From: Nannobrachium achirus
Lineage: Eukaryota > Chordata > Actinopteri > Myctophiformes > Myctophidae
Assembly: GCA_963921795.1 (NCBI GenBank)
Contig: OY997652.1
Span: 55,549,838-55,613,837, forward strand
DNA length: 64,000 nt
Reading direction: 5' to 3'
Part shown: piece by piece, positions 47,013-59,357 of the stretch
How positions within the stretch are numbered: position 1 is the stretch's first letter
How the letters are laid out: every line of letters begins with the position of its first letter
Notes under the pieces: generated by a model
Seen by the model: the letters and a program-made list of their open reading frames with translations, nothing else
The model's database searches: none
What the model was told of the DNA's origin: nothing
Program-made: the position numbers and the translations under genes

Positions 47013-48288
47013 TAGCCGCAAATTGCAACACTAGATTTTATTTTAATCGGACGAATCTAGGGTTGCAATACCTCCCATAGGCTGCCAATGCATCAAAACC
47101 GTTTTTTTGCTATCTGAATGTATTAAACGACGTCAAACTCACCAATATTGGGGTTGTATGGAAAGCTCTGAGTATCCTCTTTCTATCTGCAAAGAGTTTC
47201 TTTAATAAAACCCCACTGTAGACATGTTATGAGCTACTTTCTGTCAAGAAATCCAAGCAGACATGGTTTATTTTCCAAGTGTTGAACTTCGGAAGCGCTA
47301 TTACGCAGCGTCCCGCTGCCTCCTGCATTATGTGTCATTTAAAACCAGGTGGTACACAGGATCGCTGAGTGATTTCCCACAAGCACTTCCAAACTCCAGC
47401 ACTTAGAAAAAAATATCACCTGAAGCCAATTTCTTGATAGAAACTGGCTCATAACATGTCTACGGTTGCTTTTTATGAAACAAACACTTTGTAGATAGAA
47501 AGAGGATAGCCTACTCCAGGCTTTCCATAGAGCCCCAATATTGGTGAGTTTGACGTAATTTAATACAATCAGATAGCAAAAAACTGTTTTGATGCATTGG
47601 CTGCCTATGGGAGGTATTGCAACCCTAGCCGCAAATTGAAACACTAGATTTTATTTTAATCGGATGAATCTAGGGTTGCAATACCTCCCATAGGCAGCCA
47701 ATGCATCAAAACATTTTTTTGCTATCTGATTGGATTAAACGACGTCAAACTCACCAATATTGGGGCTGTATGGAAAGCTTGGATTATCCTCTTTCTATCT
47801 GCAAAGTGTTTGTTTCATAAAAATCCACCGTAGATATGTTATGAGCTACTTTCTATCAAGAAATTGGCTTCGGGTGATTATTTTTTCTAAGTGCTGGAGT
47901 TTGGAAGCGCTTGTGGGAAGTCACTCAGCGGACAATAGTACCAGCTGGTTCTAAATGATACATAATGCAGGAGGCAGCGGGACGCTGCGTAATAGAAGAC
48001 CAAACGCTTCCGAAGTTCAACACTTAGACAATAAACCATGTCTGCTCGGATTTATTGACAGAAAGTAGCTCATAACATGTCTACAGTGGAGTCTCATGAA
48101 AGAAACTCTTTGCAGATAGAAAGAGGATACTCAGAGCTTTCCATACAGCCCCAATATTGGTGAATTTGAAGTTGTTTATTACAATCAGATAGCAAAAAAC
48201 TGTTTTGATGCATTGGCTGCCTATGGGAGGTATTGCAACCCTAGATTCATCCGATTAAAATTAAATCTAGTGTTGCAATTTGCGGCTA
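47013..48288. mobile_element. Composite foldback, TAG ends, 9-bp TSD, in a LINE
   Basis: Ends TAGCCGCAAATTGCAACAC and complement; perfect TSD CAGTTCACT (47004-47012, 48289-48297) made from LINE sequence. It holds two successive inverted-repeat halves meeting near 47630, where the end sequence recurs internally. Copy 2 carries a related insertion at the same LINE position (from 58017), so it predates the segmental duplication. Confidence 0.88.
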
Positions 48289-48298
48289 CAGTTCACTG

Positions 48299-48353
48299 TA
48301 GCTCTGGTCCATAGCGTTAGTGGAGTTCTCCCTAACGCAATGGACCAGAGCTA
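48299..48353. mobile_element. 55-bp minimal derivative of the 8905-9575 foldback
   Basis: TAGCTCTGGTCCATAGCG...CAATGGACCAGAGCTA; little but two ends. Flanks AGTTCACTG / AGTTCAACT (7 of 9). It sits one base beyond the right TSD of the previous element. Confidence 0.75.
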
Positions 48354-48560
48354 AGTTCAACTAAAAGGATAAGCTCAGGAAAGCCGTGGCATTTTTTTTA
48401 TTTTTTTTTACTCTTAACATTGAATGACAGACAGATAGAACACAGTACTATGCAGACAGCAGAAGAGAAGATATCAAGGAGAAAAAAGGGAAAACATAAA
48501 TAAAAAACTGTCGTAAAAATACAACACGCCAAAATAAATGGTATTAGAATGATCAGGGGG
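48354..48560 (-). mobile_element. LINE 3' end, minus strand, continuation
   Basis: Inverted match to 8000-8160 (CATTGAATGACAGAC, GAACACAGTACTATGCAG). Confidence 0.7.
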
Positions 48561-48847
48561 AGGGTAAGGTTAGATCTTACCCTCTAATGTTAGATCTATG
48601 TAATCAACAACAACAATAAGGGGGGGGGGGGAACTAAAAAAAACATACCTTCTTCAGAACGTATCCTGGTAGAAAACACACTTTAACGCATCGCTAAAGT
48701 AAGGATTCTAGTCTCCACAGTTTAGAACGTCTCCTGGTAGAAAACACTTTTTAACGCAGCTCTGAAGTAAAGGAAGTAAAGATTACTTTCTCTGTATCGT
48801 GTGATCGTGTTAGCTCGCTCTCTCTGTTGTTTCGTGTTGTTTACGCT

Positions 48848-48918
48848 GTTTCAACCCGGACGAGAGAGGGGGGCGGAAACGGTGCTCGTCCTTCCCTCTA
48901 TCTTGTCCGGGTTGAAAC
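48848..48918. repeat. Short inverted repeat
   Basis: TTTCAACCCGGACGAGAG and TTGTCCGGGTTGAAAC enclose a G-rich loop. 48561-48847 and 48919-49100 show no gene. Confidence 0.7.
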
Positions 48919-49102
48919 ACAGTACACTACACCAAAGTTCCGGGACTGCTGCAGAAGTACAAAAAACAAGCTGGTTTTGATTGATTGATTGACTGAATAC
49001 GTTATTAGCCGTTTGCAAAGGAAAAGCACACCACAGTTCAGAAGGTCATTGAAACCAAAGAAAGCACTATGCCTTTTTCATTATTATGTTTTACATTGGG
49101 GT

Positions 49103-49551
49103 CCTTTTGTAGGTAGGCTATAGTAAAGGTCGACCTAAAACAAAGTCGACCCAAACTCGTTTCCCAACGGGTCTGTGGCCTTATGCTAGATGCAGAATAG
49201 ACCAAAATCAAATCTTTGCTTCTGGGGGTCCCTGGAACAAAGTATTTTACGATGGGGGTCCGTGGCCAAATACATACATTCACATTCTGGGGGTACTAGT
49301 CCTAGACATGACACAGTTTGAGAAACAATGATAGCAACATAATAATTATTATTTATTTTTTTTCCAGGAAAACTGGATTTAAAAGACAAATTTAGAATGT
49401 GCCTAGGCCTATGCAGTGGTTAAGGACCCCAAAATGTGTTTTTGGTGGCGGACCCCCAGAAGCAAAGATTAGATTTCGGTCTATTCTAGTGCATCTAGCT
49501 TATAAGGCCACAGCCCCGTTGGGAAACGAGTTTGGGTATTCCTTTTGTACA
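49103..49551. repeat. Inverted-repeat element with hAT-like fragments
   Basis: CCAAACTCGTTTCCCAACGGG (49152) and CCGTTGGGAAACGAGTTTGGG (49517), with GCTTCTGGGGGTCC also inverted further in. No convincing TSD. Confidence 0.6.
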
Positions 49552-49811
49552 TAATTCAAATGATCTCTTCTCCACTAGTCCCTTGACTCCCTCCCTAACA
49601 TTGTAGGCCTAGTCTAGTTTTTATTGGTTGAGGGAGTCGTCAATGTATTTAATCTCAGTTTTAGTCATCATAGATTAGTTGTATTTAGTTCTTATTTAGT
49701 TTTCGGTCAGTGAAAAAAGAAAGGTATGGCGATGTCCCCTGACCGCGAGATCAATGTATCAATGGGTTAATGCTACCCTCTAGTGGCAATTTAGGAAAAT
49801 ACATGCAGTAC

Positions 49812-49812
<1 letters not shown>

Positions 49813-49849
<37 letters not shown>

Positions 49850-49875
49850 TGCGCGTGCGTGCGTGCGTGCGTGCA
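49813..49875. repeat. TG/TGCG microsatellite
   Basis: GT run grading into GCGT units. Confidence 0.95.
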
Positions 49876-49973
49876 GCAGAGGAAATGTTCAGATGTCTGT
49901 TCTTCATACTGCCATTCAGCCGGATCTTAGGGTTGACCTCTGATGAGCCTTTTTTCAACACCGTTGCCTAAAC

Positions 49974-50319
49974 CAGTGGTTCTCAACCTTTTCAGGCCGC
50001 GACACCCAAAATAATAATGTTTTAACTGGGACCCCCCCCCCCCCCCCTGACAAGCACTTGGAGTTGGAGTTTCACAATTTCTGCCTCTAATATTTGAATA
50101 TTTGGCCAATGTTTAATTTGTCATTTTAGAGGCATAAAAAAGTCCTCAAATTGGCACTTTAGAAATGTCCAGATACCCTCTACACACTTAAACTTTATGT
50201 TGGTTTGTTTACTGTTGAGTGACAAAACAATGTTGCACATTAAGTTAATCATCTGGGGACCCCCCAAAATAGTTTGGGGACCCCCCTGTGGGTCCTGACC
50301 CACAGGTTGAGAACCACTG
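49974..50319. mobile_element. hAT element (28902 type), complete, without palindrome
   Basis: CAGTGGTTCTCAACC to GGTTGAGAACCACTG; TSD GCCTAAAC / GCCTAACC (7 of 8). Where relatives carry the palindrome, this copy has only TTTCACAATTTC. 50337-50400 matches the end of the 31585 hAT. Confidence 0.85.
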
Positions 50320-50873
50320 GCCTAACCTGTAGGAGCAGGGATGTGCAGAGAATGTTAAAGAGGCAGGGGCTGCGCTCCGTTTCTCGATCTTACTGTTTCT
50401 CTATCTAACCGTGACATACATTCGAAAACTTGAAATAGGACATCCTGCACAATGAGTAGTTTTGGTTCTTTAAGTACATTTTTGCTGCCAATACTTTCCT
50501 ACTTTTACCCAAATTGTTAAGCTGTTTATTAGCATTTTTGTGCAAACACCGGAGGATCAGAGTTGAGGCTATGGGATCTGTCACCATGGTTACAGCCCTG
50601 CATGCTATGGGATCATCTCTAGCCGCTGGCTCCACACTGCCACGCAGAGAACGGCAGAACACACACTAGGACATTCACCAAAATATTAGAATATAAAGTC
50701 ACTATTCGACGTTGTTCACCGAAGTCGAATATTCGCTTATTTTTTTGGAAAAAAATGTTTTCTCTTTAAAAAATCTATATTTTATAAAGCTTGGCAAGAT
50801 AGGAAGTCATAAGAATGAGTTGTCAATGCCCCTGGTGGATGAATTTGTTAATGCTCTATACCAGGGGTTCTCA

Positions 50874-51100
50874 AACCTTTTTAGGCCGTGACCCCCAAAA
50901 TAAACATATATGAACTGGGGACCCCCACCCTGACAAGCACTCGGTTCCGCAGATATATTATTATATTATATATATTGTGAAAATAGCAGATCTACATGCA
51001 ACGCCTCGAGGCGTTGTGAGCATGTAGATCGGCTATTTTCACAATGTCCGCCTCTTGCTTACTTAATATTTGACAGTTTGGCCAGTCCTGTCGAATATTC
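50874..51100. mobile_element. Fragment of the 28902-type hAT with palindrome
   Basis: CAGGGGTTCTCAAACC start; the palindrome at 50974-51045 has a central CGCCTCGAGGCG, so the two arms meet almost without a loop. It lies within duplication copy 2 only. Confidence 0.75.
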
Positions 51101-51219
51101 GTCTATTCGAATACTTTGAGGTCGAATAATTTGAATACTAAAAATGACTATTCGTGAATGCCCTAACACACACATTGCAAAACTTATATAGGGCCTGTGT
51201 CCACATTTATGGCCTGTCT

Positions 51220-51376
<157 letters not shown>

Positions 51377-51407
51377 GGTGTCGGGCCTTTGGTGCTTTAA
51401 CTATTGA

Positions 51408-51467
51408 CAAATAGCAGATATATAAGCTCACAGCACGGCACACTGCGAGCTTGTAGATCTGCTATTT
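51408..51467. repeat. Short palindrome copy
   Basis: CAAATAGCAGATATATAAGC to GCTTGTAGATCTGCTATTT; duplicate of 38795 with an intact right arm. A shortened hairpin of the same family is at 51641-51673. Confidence 0.75.
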
Positions 51468-52254
51468 TTTGAAAAGTCTTGGACATTTTAGCAAGTCTTT
51501 GAATATTTCAAATCCTTCAAATGTTTCCCATCTCAAAATATTAAGTTCCAGGGACCCCCCCAGAAGCAAAATGTGAGTTACAAATGTTTGCTTAAAAAAA
51601 TACATATATTCAAAGATTTTCACCCATTTTCACCACTTTTCAAAAATAGCAGATCTACAAGCTCGCTATTTTTCAATAGCTAAATAATTAAGGCCCCTCC
51701 ACCTAGGGCCCTAGTAACCCAGTCCCACTTTTTGGGGTTACAGAAAAGGTTTACACTCAGTGGGAAATGAGCGGTGCTATTCATAAGTTAATTGCAACCA
51801 CACTAAACAATAATAATCGAACAAATATACAGAATAATGAGTTTTATTCATTTCAATACTAGTAAGACACCTCAGGGTGACTTGCGACCTCAGGGTGACA
51901 TGCGCCAATTCTTGGCCATCTGGCCAGTGATGTATATGGGACCAGTTACTCATAATATGGAGACCCCTTCATGATAGTTATGTTATGTCTAAACATGCCC
52001 ATATATGGACATTACCAAATATGGGCATTCCCATATATGTCCTTAACACCTTCTAAGCCAAGGGGGGCCCCTTAATGTTAAAACCGTACTATATCGCACA
52101 TCCCCCCAGGGACTCTCAGCCAGGCCGTCTATTCCCGGACTTTGTCTTTAAAACCGGAATAAAAGCTTTTGATCCGAAAATCGGCGATCGTCTAACCTTC
52201 CCTAGTCACCACTCGTGCACTGATGGCTCATGCAGACCGTGCATGAAGCAGAGG

Positions 52255-52262
52255 TGACGTCA
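52255..52262 (+). promoter_or_regulatory. CRE-like TGACGTCA
   Basis: Palindromic cAMP-response element sequence 72 bp upstream of a candidate start codon in GC-richer DNA. Confidence 0.4.
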
Positions 52263-52334
52263 GCGCCTCTCCTTCTCCAAGGCACCTTCCACCCATCCGT
52301 TTACTGTCTACACACTCGAGCTCCTCCTGCAGCC

Positions 52335-52499
52335 ATGCTTGGGGCTATGCTAGCGAAACTTTTCAGTTCTGTTCTTCAGTCACACATGGACTATTTGCGG
52401 GGACATTTACGTGAAAGGATCGCGCACGCGAAACGCACGGGGACATCGACGATCGGCCAAAACCCCCATTCTATCCCAACGGAGATCGAGAAAATCATG
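52335..52499 (+). CDS. Candidate first coding exon, unknown protein
   Basis: ATG at 52335 in a good context (GCAGCCATGC) opens MLGAMLAKLFSSVLQSHMDY and continues through RGHLRERIAHAKRTG and IPTEIEKIM to a strong donor (ATCATG|GTGAGT). It gives 55 codons, phase 0, and is CpG-rich compared with its surroundings. No family recognised; no downstream exon found on the plus strand before the zinc-finger exon of the opposite strand. It lies in the segment that replaces the distal fingers of gene 2. Could be the 5' exon of a captured gene or transposon. Confidence 0.4.
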
Positions 52500-53188
52500 G
52501 TGAGTTACTGGCCTGGGGGGAAAAAAAAAAGAAAAAACAGCGGCGCTGTTCAAGATGGAGGGGCTGCGGGGTCATGTTTATAAACATAATATTATGTCTC
52601 AGATCACAATACAATAATAGAAATTTCACGGCTAATCTACCAACCACCATTCTATTTCGGACTGCAACGTGTTAATATTGATAACATAATATCCTTAATA
52701 ATGTCCTTAATATTGACAATATAGGAATCTCCAAAAGGTTGTTTTCTTTTTCTGGGAATGACCATATATTTTTATTTTATCCTTTATTAATAATAATATG
52801 TATCCATATACATACAATTTATGTTATGCCCAATTTGCCCATACATGGAGATCCCTATCTGAACCAGCCACGGTATTTGCCCTGCATGTACGTGTGTCTC
52901 GTCTGCGTTGCGGCCTTGCGGGGGCCAATACGGATACCGAAACCACGTCATTGCCTTCGAGCAGGACTTGCATAGCTTTGTTTTGTTGACGCACTACCTC
53001 GGACTACACGTGATTCCCACATAATCATCATACGTAAGCAGGGCAACAACAACACACACAAGGATTTCCGGGTTCGTCGTGAACGTATCGATTCTGCCTT
53101 AAAATGTTCTTAATATTGACAATATAGGAATCTCCATATATGGGCATAAAACGTAGGGCCTTGGGCATAAGGGGGTACCCTAACATTC
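52500..53188. other. No gene seen
   Basis: AT-rich; contains repeated AATATTGACAATATAGGAATC blocks near 52710 and 53110. 51740-52254 similarly holds repeats of CCATATATGG-type words. Confidence 0.4.
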
Positions 53189-53733
53189 TCATTTTCGTTT
53201 ACAGTGGAAAGGTTTTTTTCCAGTATGAACATGCTGGTGTTTCTTCAGGTCACCTAACTGCCTGAAACTCGTGTCACAATGTTCACAGTGGTAGGGTTTT
53301 TCTCCAGTGTGGACACTTTGGTGGCTTCTCAGGCTTGATAACTGAGTGAAACTCTTTTCACAATGTTCACAGTGGAAAGGTTTTTCTCCAGTATGAACAC
53401 TCTGGTGTTTCTTCAGGTCACCTAACTGCCTGAAACTCTTGTCACAATGTTTACAAGGAAAAGGTTTTTCTCCAGTGTGGACACGCTGGTGGGTCTTCAG
53501 GTTACATGACTGACTGAAACTCTTGTCACAATGTTTACAGTGGAAACGTTGTTCTCCAGTGTGAACACGCTGGTGGCTCTTCAGGTTAAATGGCTGATTG
53601 AAACTCTTGTCACAATGTTTGCAGTGAAAAGGTTTTTCTCCAGTGTGAACACGCGTGTGGGTTTTCAGGAGAGATGGATGATTGAAACTCTTGTCACAAT
53701 GTTTACAGTGGAAACGTTTTTGTCCAGCGTCTC
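53189..53733 (-). CDS. C2H2 zinc-finger protein 2, finger exon (truncated)
   Basis: Acceptor in a CT tract, then [14 protein letters not shown] and six complete fingers; a seventh begins FHCK and ends RK-stop at 53189, where homology to gene 1 is lost. Fingers 4 and 6 share RQLGDLKKH. The loss of the distal array is due to the replacement segment at about 51735-53188. May still encode a shortened protein. Confidence 0.8.
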
Positions 53734-53734
53734 C

Positions 53735-53741
53735 TGAGAGA

Positions 53742-53810
<69 letters not shown>

Positions 53811-53845
53811 GCGGGGAGAGTAGGGTAGAGGGGAGAGAGAGAGAA
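53735..53845. repeat. GA/CT microsatellite forming the splice-acceptor tract
   Basis: Counterpart of 40587-40648, longer and with several interruptions. Confidence 0.85.
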
Positions 53846-54229
53846 GAAGAATTGGGGAGAGGCAGGTTAAAACTGTTAATTATAAAATGTTAATTATAAA
53901 ATTATGAAATTACGGCTTCCCTGATAATATTTCTGATTTAATTGTATTTTTCTTTTATTCCAACTCCCAGTTTCTTTTCCCCACACATGTACTGTAAAAG
54001 CCTCTATCATAGTCAAAGGTGAAGAAGAGCTATCACCTCACCGCGGTGTAGTTTTCTAGCTATCACCTAGGCTTTGTTACACATTTTTAGGTGATGGCTA
54101 GAACACTACACCGTGGTGAGGTGATTGCTCTTCACCTTGGACTATGAAAGAGGCTTCAGTCCTATCCATGTGTTTAACACATGGATAGGACTGAAGCCTC
54201 CACACAGTCAGTGTTTAACACTGACTCAC

Positions 54230-54727
54230 CTCCACTGGTCTCCTCCCAATCGTCACTGTCTTCAGTGACTTCAGAGTCAGATTCAAGCTCGACTTCAACT
54301 CCAGAACAGTGCGAAGAGATGTCTTCATCATCGTTTTCACTTTTCACTGCTGGTAATGTCGACGTTGACCCATCAGGCTCCTCTGGTCTTTGAAGTAGCT
54401 CCTCCTGTTCCTCCTTAATGTGTGGAGGCTCTGGTTCCTCCTGTTCCACTTTAATGTGTGGAGGCTCTGGTTCCTCCTGTTCCTCTTTAATGTGTGGAGG
54501 CTCTGGTTCCTCCTGTTCCTCTTTAATGTGTGGAGGCTCTGGTTCCTCCTGTTCCTCTTTAATGTGTGGAGGCTCTGGTTCCTCCTGTTCCTCTTTAATG
54601 TTTGGAGGCCCTGGTTCCTCCTGTTCCTCTTTAATGTGTGGAGGCTCTTGTTCCTCCTGGAGCAGACTGGAGCTCCTCTCCTGTTCAGGAAAAACCTCCG
54701 CTTTACACACAACCACGTGCAGGATAC
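54230..54727 (-). CDS. C2H2 zinc-finger protein 2, acidic repeat exon
   Basis: Same design as 40849-41670: ILHVVVCKAEVFPEQ, then 7 units of the 12-residue IKEE repeat (one IKVE), then the Ser/Asp/Glu end and a GTGAGT donor. The 324-bp length difference from gene 1 is exactly nine 36-bp units. Frame and phase are intact. Confidence 0.85.
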
Positions 54728-55282
54728 CTAGGAGAAGAAAATAAATATCTAATAATTCAAATCTCCATGGGGTGAGTAAATCGATAGATAAAAATACATT
54801 TTTGGGGTGAACTATCCCTTTAACCCCATCAGTGCCAGCTTTCACCACTAGAGGGCGCCCAGTGGCCAAAGAATTCATCATAAAGATACACTGTTACATG
54901 CACAAGCCCTGCGCAGCCATGATGCACCAGAACACTTTCCTCTGTTCATTTACAGGAACAGGATGAAGTTAGCTTGAAGTTAACATTTAAAAAAATGGGA
55001 TAGGCACTGTATGAGTTAAGTGTAAACAAACATATGTCCATCCTCTGTGTACAAAATGAGGTATCATCTTCTCAACTCAATTACTGCCACTCACGTCTTT
55101 TTACCATTTATATATTCTTTTTTTCAAAGGCCCACACTGCCAAAAACCTCTTTTCAAGCGTGATTCTTTTCTTCAGAGTTTATGCTACACGCACAGGCAG
55201 TGAAAGACAGACATTTTCGGGTTGCTCGGGTGGTCGCCGTCAATGAGTTAAACTTCTTTTCTATTTATTTCTATTTTAATAC

Positions 55283-55334
55283 TTCAAATAGCCGTCTACA
55301 TCGACACGTTTTCAGCTTGTAGATCAGCTATTTG
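55283..55334. repeat. Short palindrome copy
   Basis: TTCAAATAGCC-TCTACATCGAC against AGCTTGTAGATCAGCTATTTGAA; duplicate of 42609. Left arm lacks GA of the GATC. Confidence 0.7.
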
Positions 55335-56174
55335 AACAATTGACTGAAAATCGTACAGAAAGGCAAAGAAGTTTAGGGATAAAGGATACGGTACAGACGG
55401 AAATTGGGCCCTTTATCTCCTCTCCTCTTTTTGGACAGACATGCTATATTCAAGGGCCCATGGTGAATAGTACCGAAGCGTCATAATGCTTAGTTGGCAC
55501 CGCTTGCAACAACGCCACACGATGATTTTTTAACTAAATTCTAAAGCTGTCAAAATTATCACATTAACAGCGGTAATTATTTTTTGGAATTAATTGCGTG
55601 AACATATTTGACACATTTAACGCATGAGCAGAATGACCCGCCCCATTCACTGATTCAAGGAGTCTTCTCTGTAGAACACTGTGCTATGGAGAAGTATAAC
55701 TCTGCTCCCCCTCAGCACAGACCCTCTGAGTCTGCAGAGCAGGAGAGAGAGACAGACAGAAAGACGCTAAGCTGCCGTCTCAAAGTGAAGTTGTTAAAAC
55801 CATGTCTTGGACTACTACTATCTGTGTTGCTGTTGTCATCTCAAATTGACCAGCCATGATTTTAGGCTCCAACTTGCTTGGGTTAGAGTAGTGATCGCAG
55901 TGGATGCGTTTTCAACACTGTGTATATTATTGCCAGTCAGCTATGCTACAGTATGTAACATTAGCAGGTTAACGATGGCTCGTTGAGAGATGCACATTTG
56001 ACCCTGATTTGACCACATGGGCCAGGGGTTTTCAAAGTTGGTGATAATATTTGGAATTTATTTGGACACTTAAAAAGATATTTAGTATCATCAAGTCGTG
56101 AGTTTGGAGATCGGCTATTTTCTGCACATGTTCCCCCTGCATAGGGATGCTAGGGTTCAAGTGGTTAAACTTAC

Positions 56175-56276
56175 TGAAGTGTTGGTGGTCTTCAGGTTCC
56201 TCCTGTTTAATAGAAATGTCCCTGGCTGAGTCTGGAGAGTTCATCTTCACCTGCAGTCTGGACTCCACACACTGGT
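56175..56276 (-). CDS. C2H2 zinc-finger protein 2, first coding exon
   Basis: ATG at 56244, MNSPDSARDISIKQEEPEDH as in gene 1; acceptor TTTCAG and donor GTAAGTT retained. Confidence 0.78.
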
Positions 56277-56479
56277 CTGAAATGAAGCAATTCAACAAGG
56301 ACTTTAATAATCTCAGACCTAGTGGTGTCAAGAATATGAAAATAATGGTATAAAAGTGAATTAGATGGAAGTAGACAAGCTGCTTTTAATGTTTAACCTT
56401 TAACTGTTTATTATAGCACAGCTAGCTGTATTGTATTCATTTCACCCCTAGAAGATATTTTAAGAATATTTCAGGCAGT

Positions 56480-56975
56480 GTGTGGCGCGTGTATCAAAAG
56501 AGCATCCCGATTCCAGCAGTGGAAGCTCGTGATTGGATGAACTGGAGGTAGGGAGCGCTCCGTTGTGTTCCCCTGGACCGCGCGGAGGTCCCGAAAATCG
56601 GGGGGGGGGGCTGAAGATTTACTATCCTGTCCATAAAGGTACATAAGTCAGTAACGGCGCTGAGTTGGCTCATGCGACCCTCACAACGCTCGACACGGCG
56701 ACTCGCTCGCTACCGCTCATTCGGCGGTGTCTCACGGGCTCATGGTCGCCTGAGACGGCGCGCCTCTGTCATCTCCACCGAAAACAAGCGCTCCGCCCTT
56801 GGTCCATTGTTGGAACCGGATCTCTTGACCAGTTTAACTCCAGACAGCATCAGTCGTCATCCTGTTAACACGCTAAGGAGACGGTGCCACCTCTCAAAAA
56901 TATGGACTTAAACATTCCGGAGAGCTTCCTGATGGATAGATGACCCTTTGGAGCAAGAAGGGAAGACCTTTTATT
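56480..56975 (-). promoter_or_regulatory. CpG-rich promoter/5' UTR segment of zinc-finger gene 2
   Basis: Counterpart of 44600-45115; the CCAAT box is kept (GTGATTGGATG, 56530). The GCGGAGGTCCCGAAAATCGG area differs from the other copies and contains a new G run. Confidence 0.45.
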
Positions 56976-57225
56976 TTGTATTCGTGCATGTTTGGAGCAG
57001 TAAGAGAATCAAACGAGCTCATCGACGTGTTAAAAAATAAATAAATAAAACACGCACAAATGCAAAATAAAAGGTGCTCCATTCTTGCTCCAAGTGTAAT
57101 CTATCCATCAGGAAGCTCTCCGGAAAGTTTAAGTACACATTTTTGGGCGGTGGCACCGTCTCCTTAGCGTGTTACCAGGACGTCGACTGACGCTGTCTCA
57201 AGTCAAACTGGTCTCGAGATGAACT
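56820..57225. repeat. Inverted repeat beside the promoter, copy 2
   Basis: Same arms as 44957-45410, with a shorter TAAA-containing loop. Confidence 0.75.
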
Positions 57226-57937
57226 ATAACACTGGGATGCAGTTTTGATTCACGCGTGTGGCAGTGTGAGTGTCTTTTATTCTTCACTATAAATCCAGGC
57301 TATCCATTCCATTCCGAAATTTAGGGTAGGGTAGGGCCTAAAATGTATGCCAATTAGTCGGGCCGGGTAGGGTCTGGGGCTCAATGATAAAATTTAATAT
57401 TTGTTTTTATTATTATATTACTATTACTATATGATAGACGACCCGATGTTTTCGGGCCGGGTAGGTCCTAAAATGTATGCTAACTAGTAGGGCCGGGTAG
57501 GGCCTCGAGCCTGCCCAGTTAGGGCCGGGCCTTAATTTTCAGGCCCGTTGAGAACTCTATTCCAGACCTTAGTTTGGGCTAAAAATGGCTGCGCCAATAG
57601 GCCTGTCACAATTATTACATAATCCTCTAGCAGATCTACAAGATACTTTTTGACAGAGCACTTTCTGAATATGCAATTATTCATAACCTTTAAGGTCTCT
57701 TTTCACTTAAATATGTTTTGTCTTCATCACATTATATGTGGAAAATACAACTACCTCATAATGTTACTCTCTCTGGAAAATGTTACTCTTTAAATTTAAG
57801 TAGAATGATTATTTTCTTTTTGGAAACATAACTCGATTATTTAGTGAATGCTTTGTGCAATGAGATATTTTGTTCATTTATTTCAAGTAAACACTGTTCA
57901 GGTTCACAACCTAAATAGTGAAATGCCTTTTACATTC

Positions 57938-58374
57938 TTGATTGATTGATTGATTGAAGAATGTATTAGAAGTTTGCATAGAAAAGGGTAACAGTTTCAT
58001 AAAAGTACAGTTCACTTAGCCGCAAATGGCAACAGTAGATTTTATTTTAATCGGACGAATCTAGGGTTGCAATACCTCCCATAGGCAGCCAATGCATCAA
58101 AACTGTTTTTTTTTTGCTATCTGATTGCATTAAACGACGTCAAACTCACCAATATTGTGGCTCTATGGAAAGCTTGGAGTATCCTCTTTCTATCTGCAAA
58201 GTGTTTGTTTCAGAAACATCCACCGTAAACATGTTATGAGCCAGTTTCTATCAAGAAATTGGCTTCAGGTGATATTTTTTTCCAAGTGCTGGAGTTTGGA
58301 AGCGCCTGTGGGAACTCACTCAGCGATCCTGTGTACCACCTGGTTCTAAATGTCACATAATGCAGGAGGCAGCG
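57938..58374. mobile_element. LINE tail plus left part of 47013-type foldback, copy 2
   Basis: The LINE 3' end (57938-58016) is followed by TAGCCGCAAATGGCAAC as in copy 1. The foldback is interrupted at 58375 and resumes at 58996, then is truncated near 59150. Confidence 0.75.
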
Positions 58375-58986
58375 TAGCTCCTTTCGGAACCCCTCACTCC
58401 ACTACTACGCAGCTCCGAGATGGGGTTCCTACTGGTCGGCTGCCGAAATCTTGTTGTTGGATCCACGATCCGCCGTTAGCGATCACTTCTTACCTTTGAT
58501 GAACACTCTATCCAAAAAGTGACGGGCCTCTGTGAAAGTATAATCGTTTTAATCCTTTAGCGTGGAACAAACTCAAAGCACTGGGGTGAAATGAAGACTT
58601 TATATGGCTCAAAAGACCAGCCGGTTCTGTGTTTTTAGACATTCCGGAGGTTGCGGCCGCATACGAAAACATTACTGCCTCCCCTGGTCACGTGGTATAT
58701 ACACGTTACACAACGGGAAAAACACAGAACCGGCTGCCCGCGGCTGGTCTTTTGAGCGATATAAAGTCTTCATTTCACCCCAGTGCTTCGAGTTTGTTCC
58801 ACGCTAAAGAAGTAAAACGATTATACTTTCACAGAGGCCCGTCACTTTTTGGATAGAGTGTTCATCAAAGGTAAGAAGTGATCGCTAACGGCGGATCGTA
58901 GATCCAACAAGATTTCGGCAGCCGACCAGTAGGAACCCCATCTCGGAGCTGCGTAGCAGTGGAGTGAGGGGTTCCGAAAGGAGCTA
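58375..58986. mobile_element. Foldback element, TAG ends, 9-bp TSD, absent from copy 1
   Basis: Ends TAGCTCCTTTCGGAACCCC and complement; perfect TSD GAGGCAGCG (58366-58374, 58987-58995). Copy 1 has the uninterrupted site (GCAGGAGGCAGCGGGACGC, near 47968). Arms of about 270 bp, centre with a CACGTG and MboI-like spacing of no known meaning. Confidence 0.9.
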
Positions 58987-59357
58987 GAGGCAGCGGGACG
59001 CTGCATAATAAAAGACGAGCGCTTCCGAAGTTCAACACTTAGAAAATAAACCATGTCTGCTCGGATTTCTTGACAGAAAGTAGCTCATAACATGTCTACG
59101 GTGGGGTTTTATGAAAGAAACTCTTTTCAGATAGAAAGAGCCCACTGAGCATTTTGAGGTTTATTAGTTGCCTAATAGTGGTGTTTTTATCTTCTACACC
59201 ACGCGTTGAAAATCAGTGTTGTAAAGGTCTAGATTTGAAATGTTTTGCTAGTTGTTTAGTCGGCTATATTTACACGGGTTGCTACACTAGACCACTATTA
59301 GTCGGATACAAAAAGTCTACATTTCGCCGTTAGCGGCCGTCGAAAGTAGTGAAAAGT

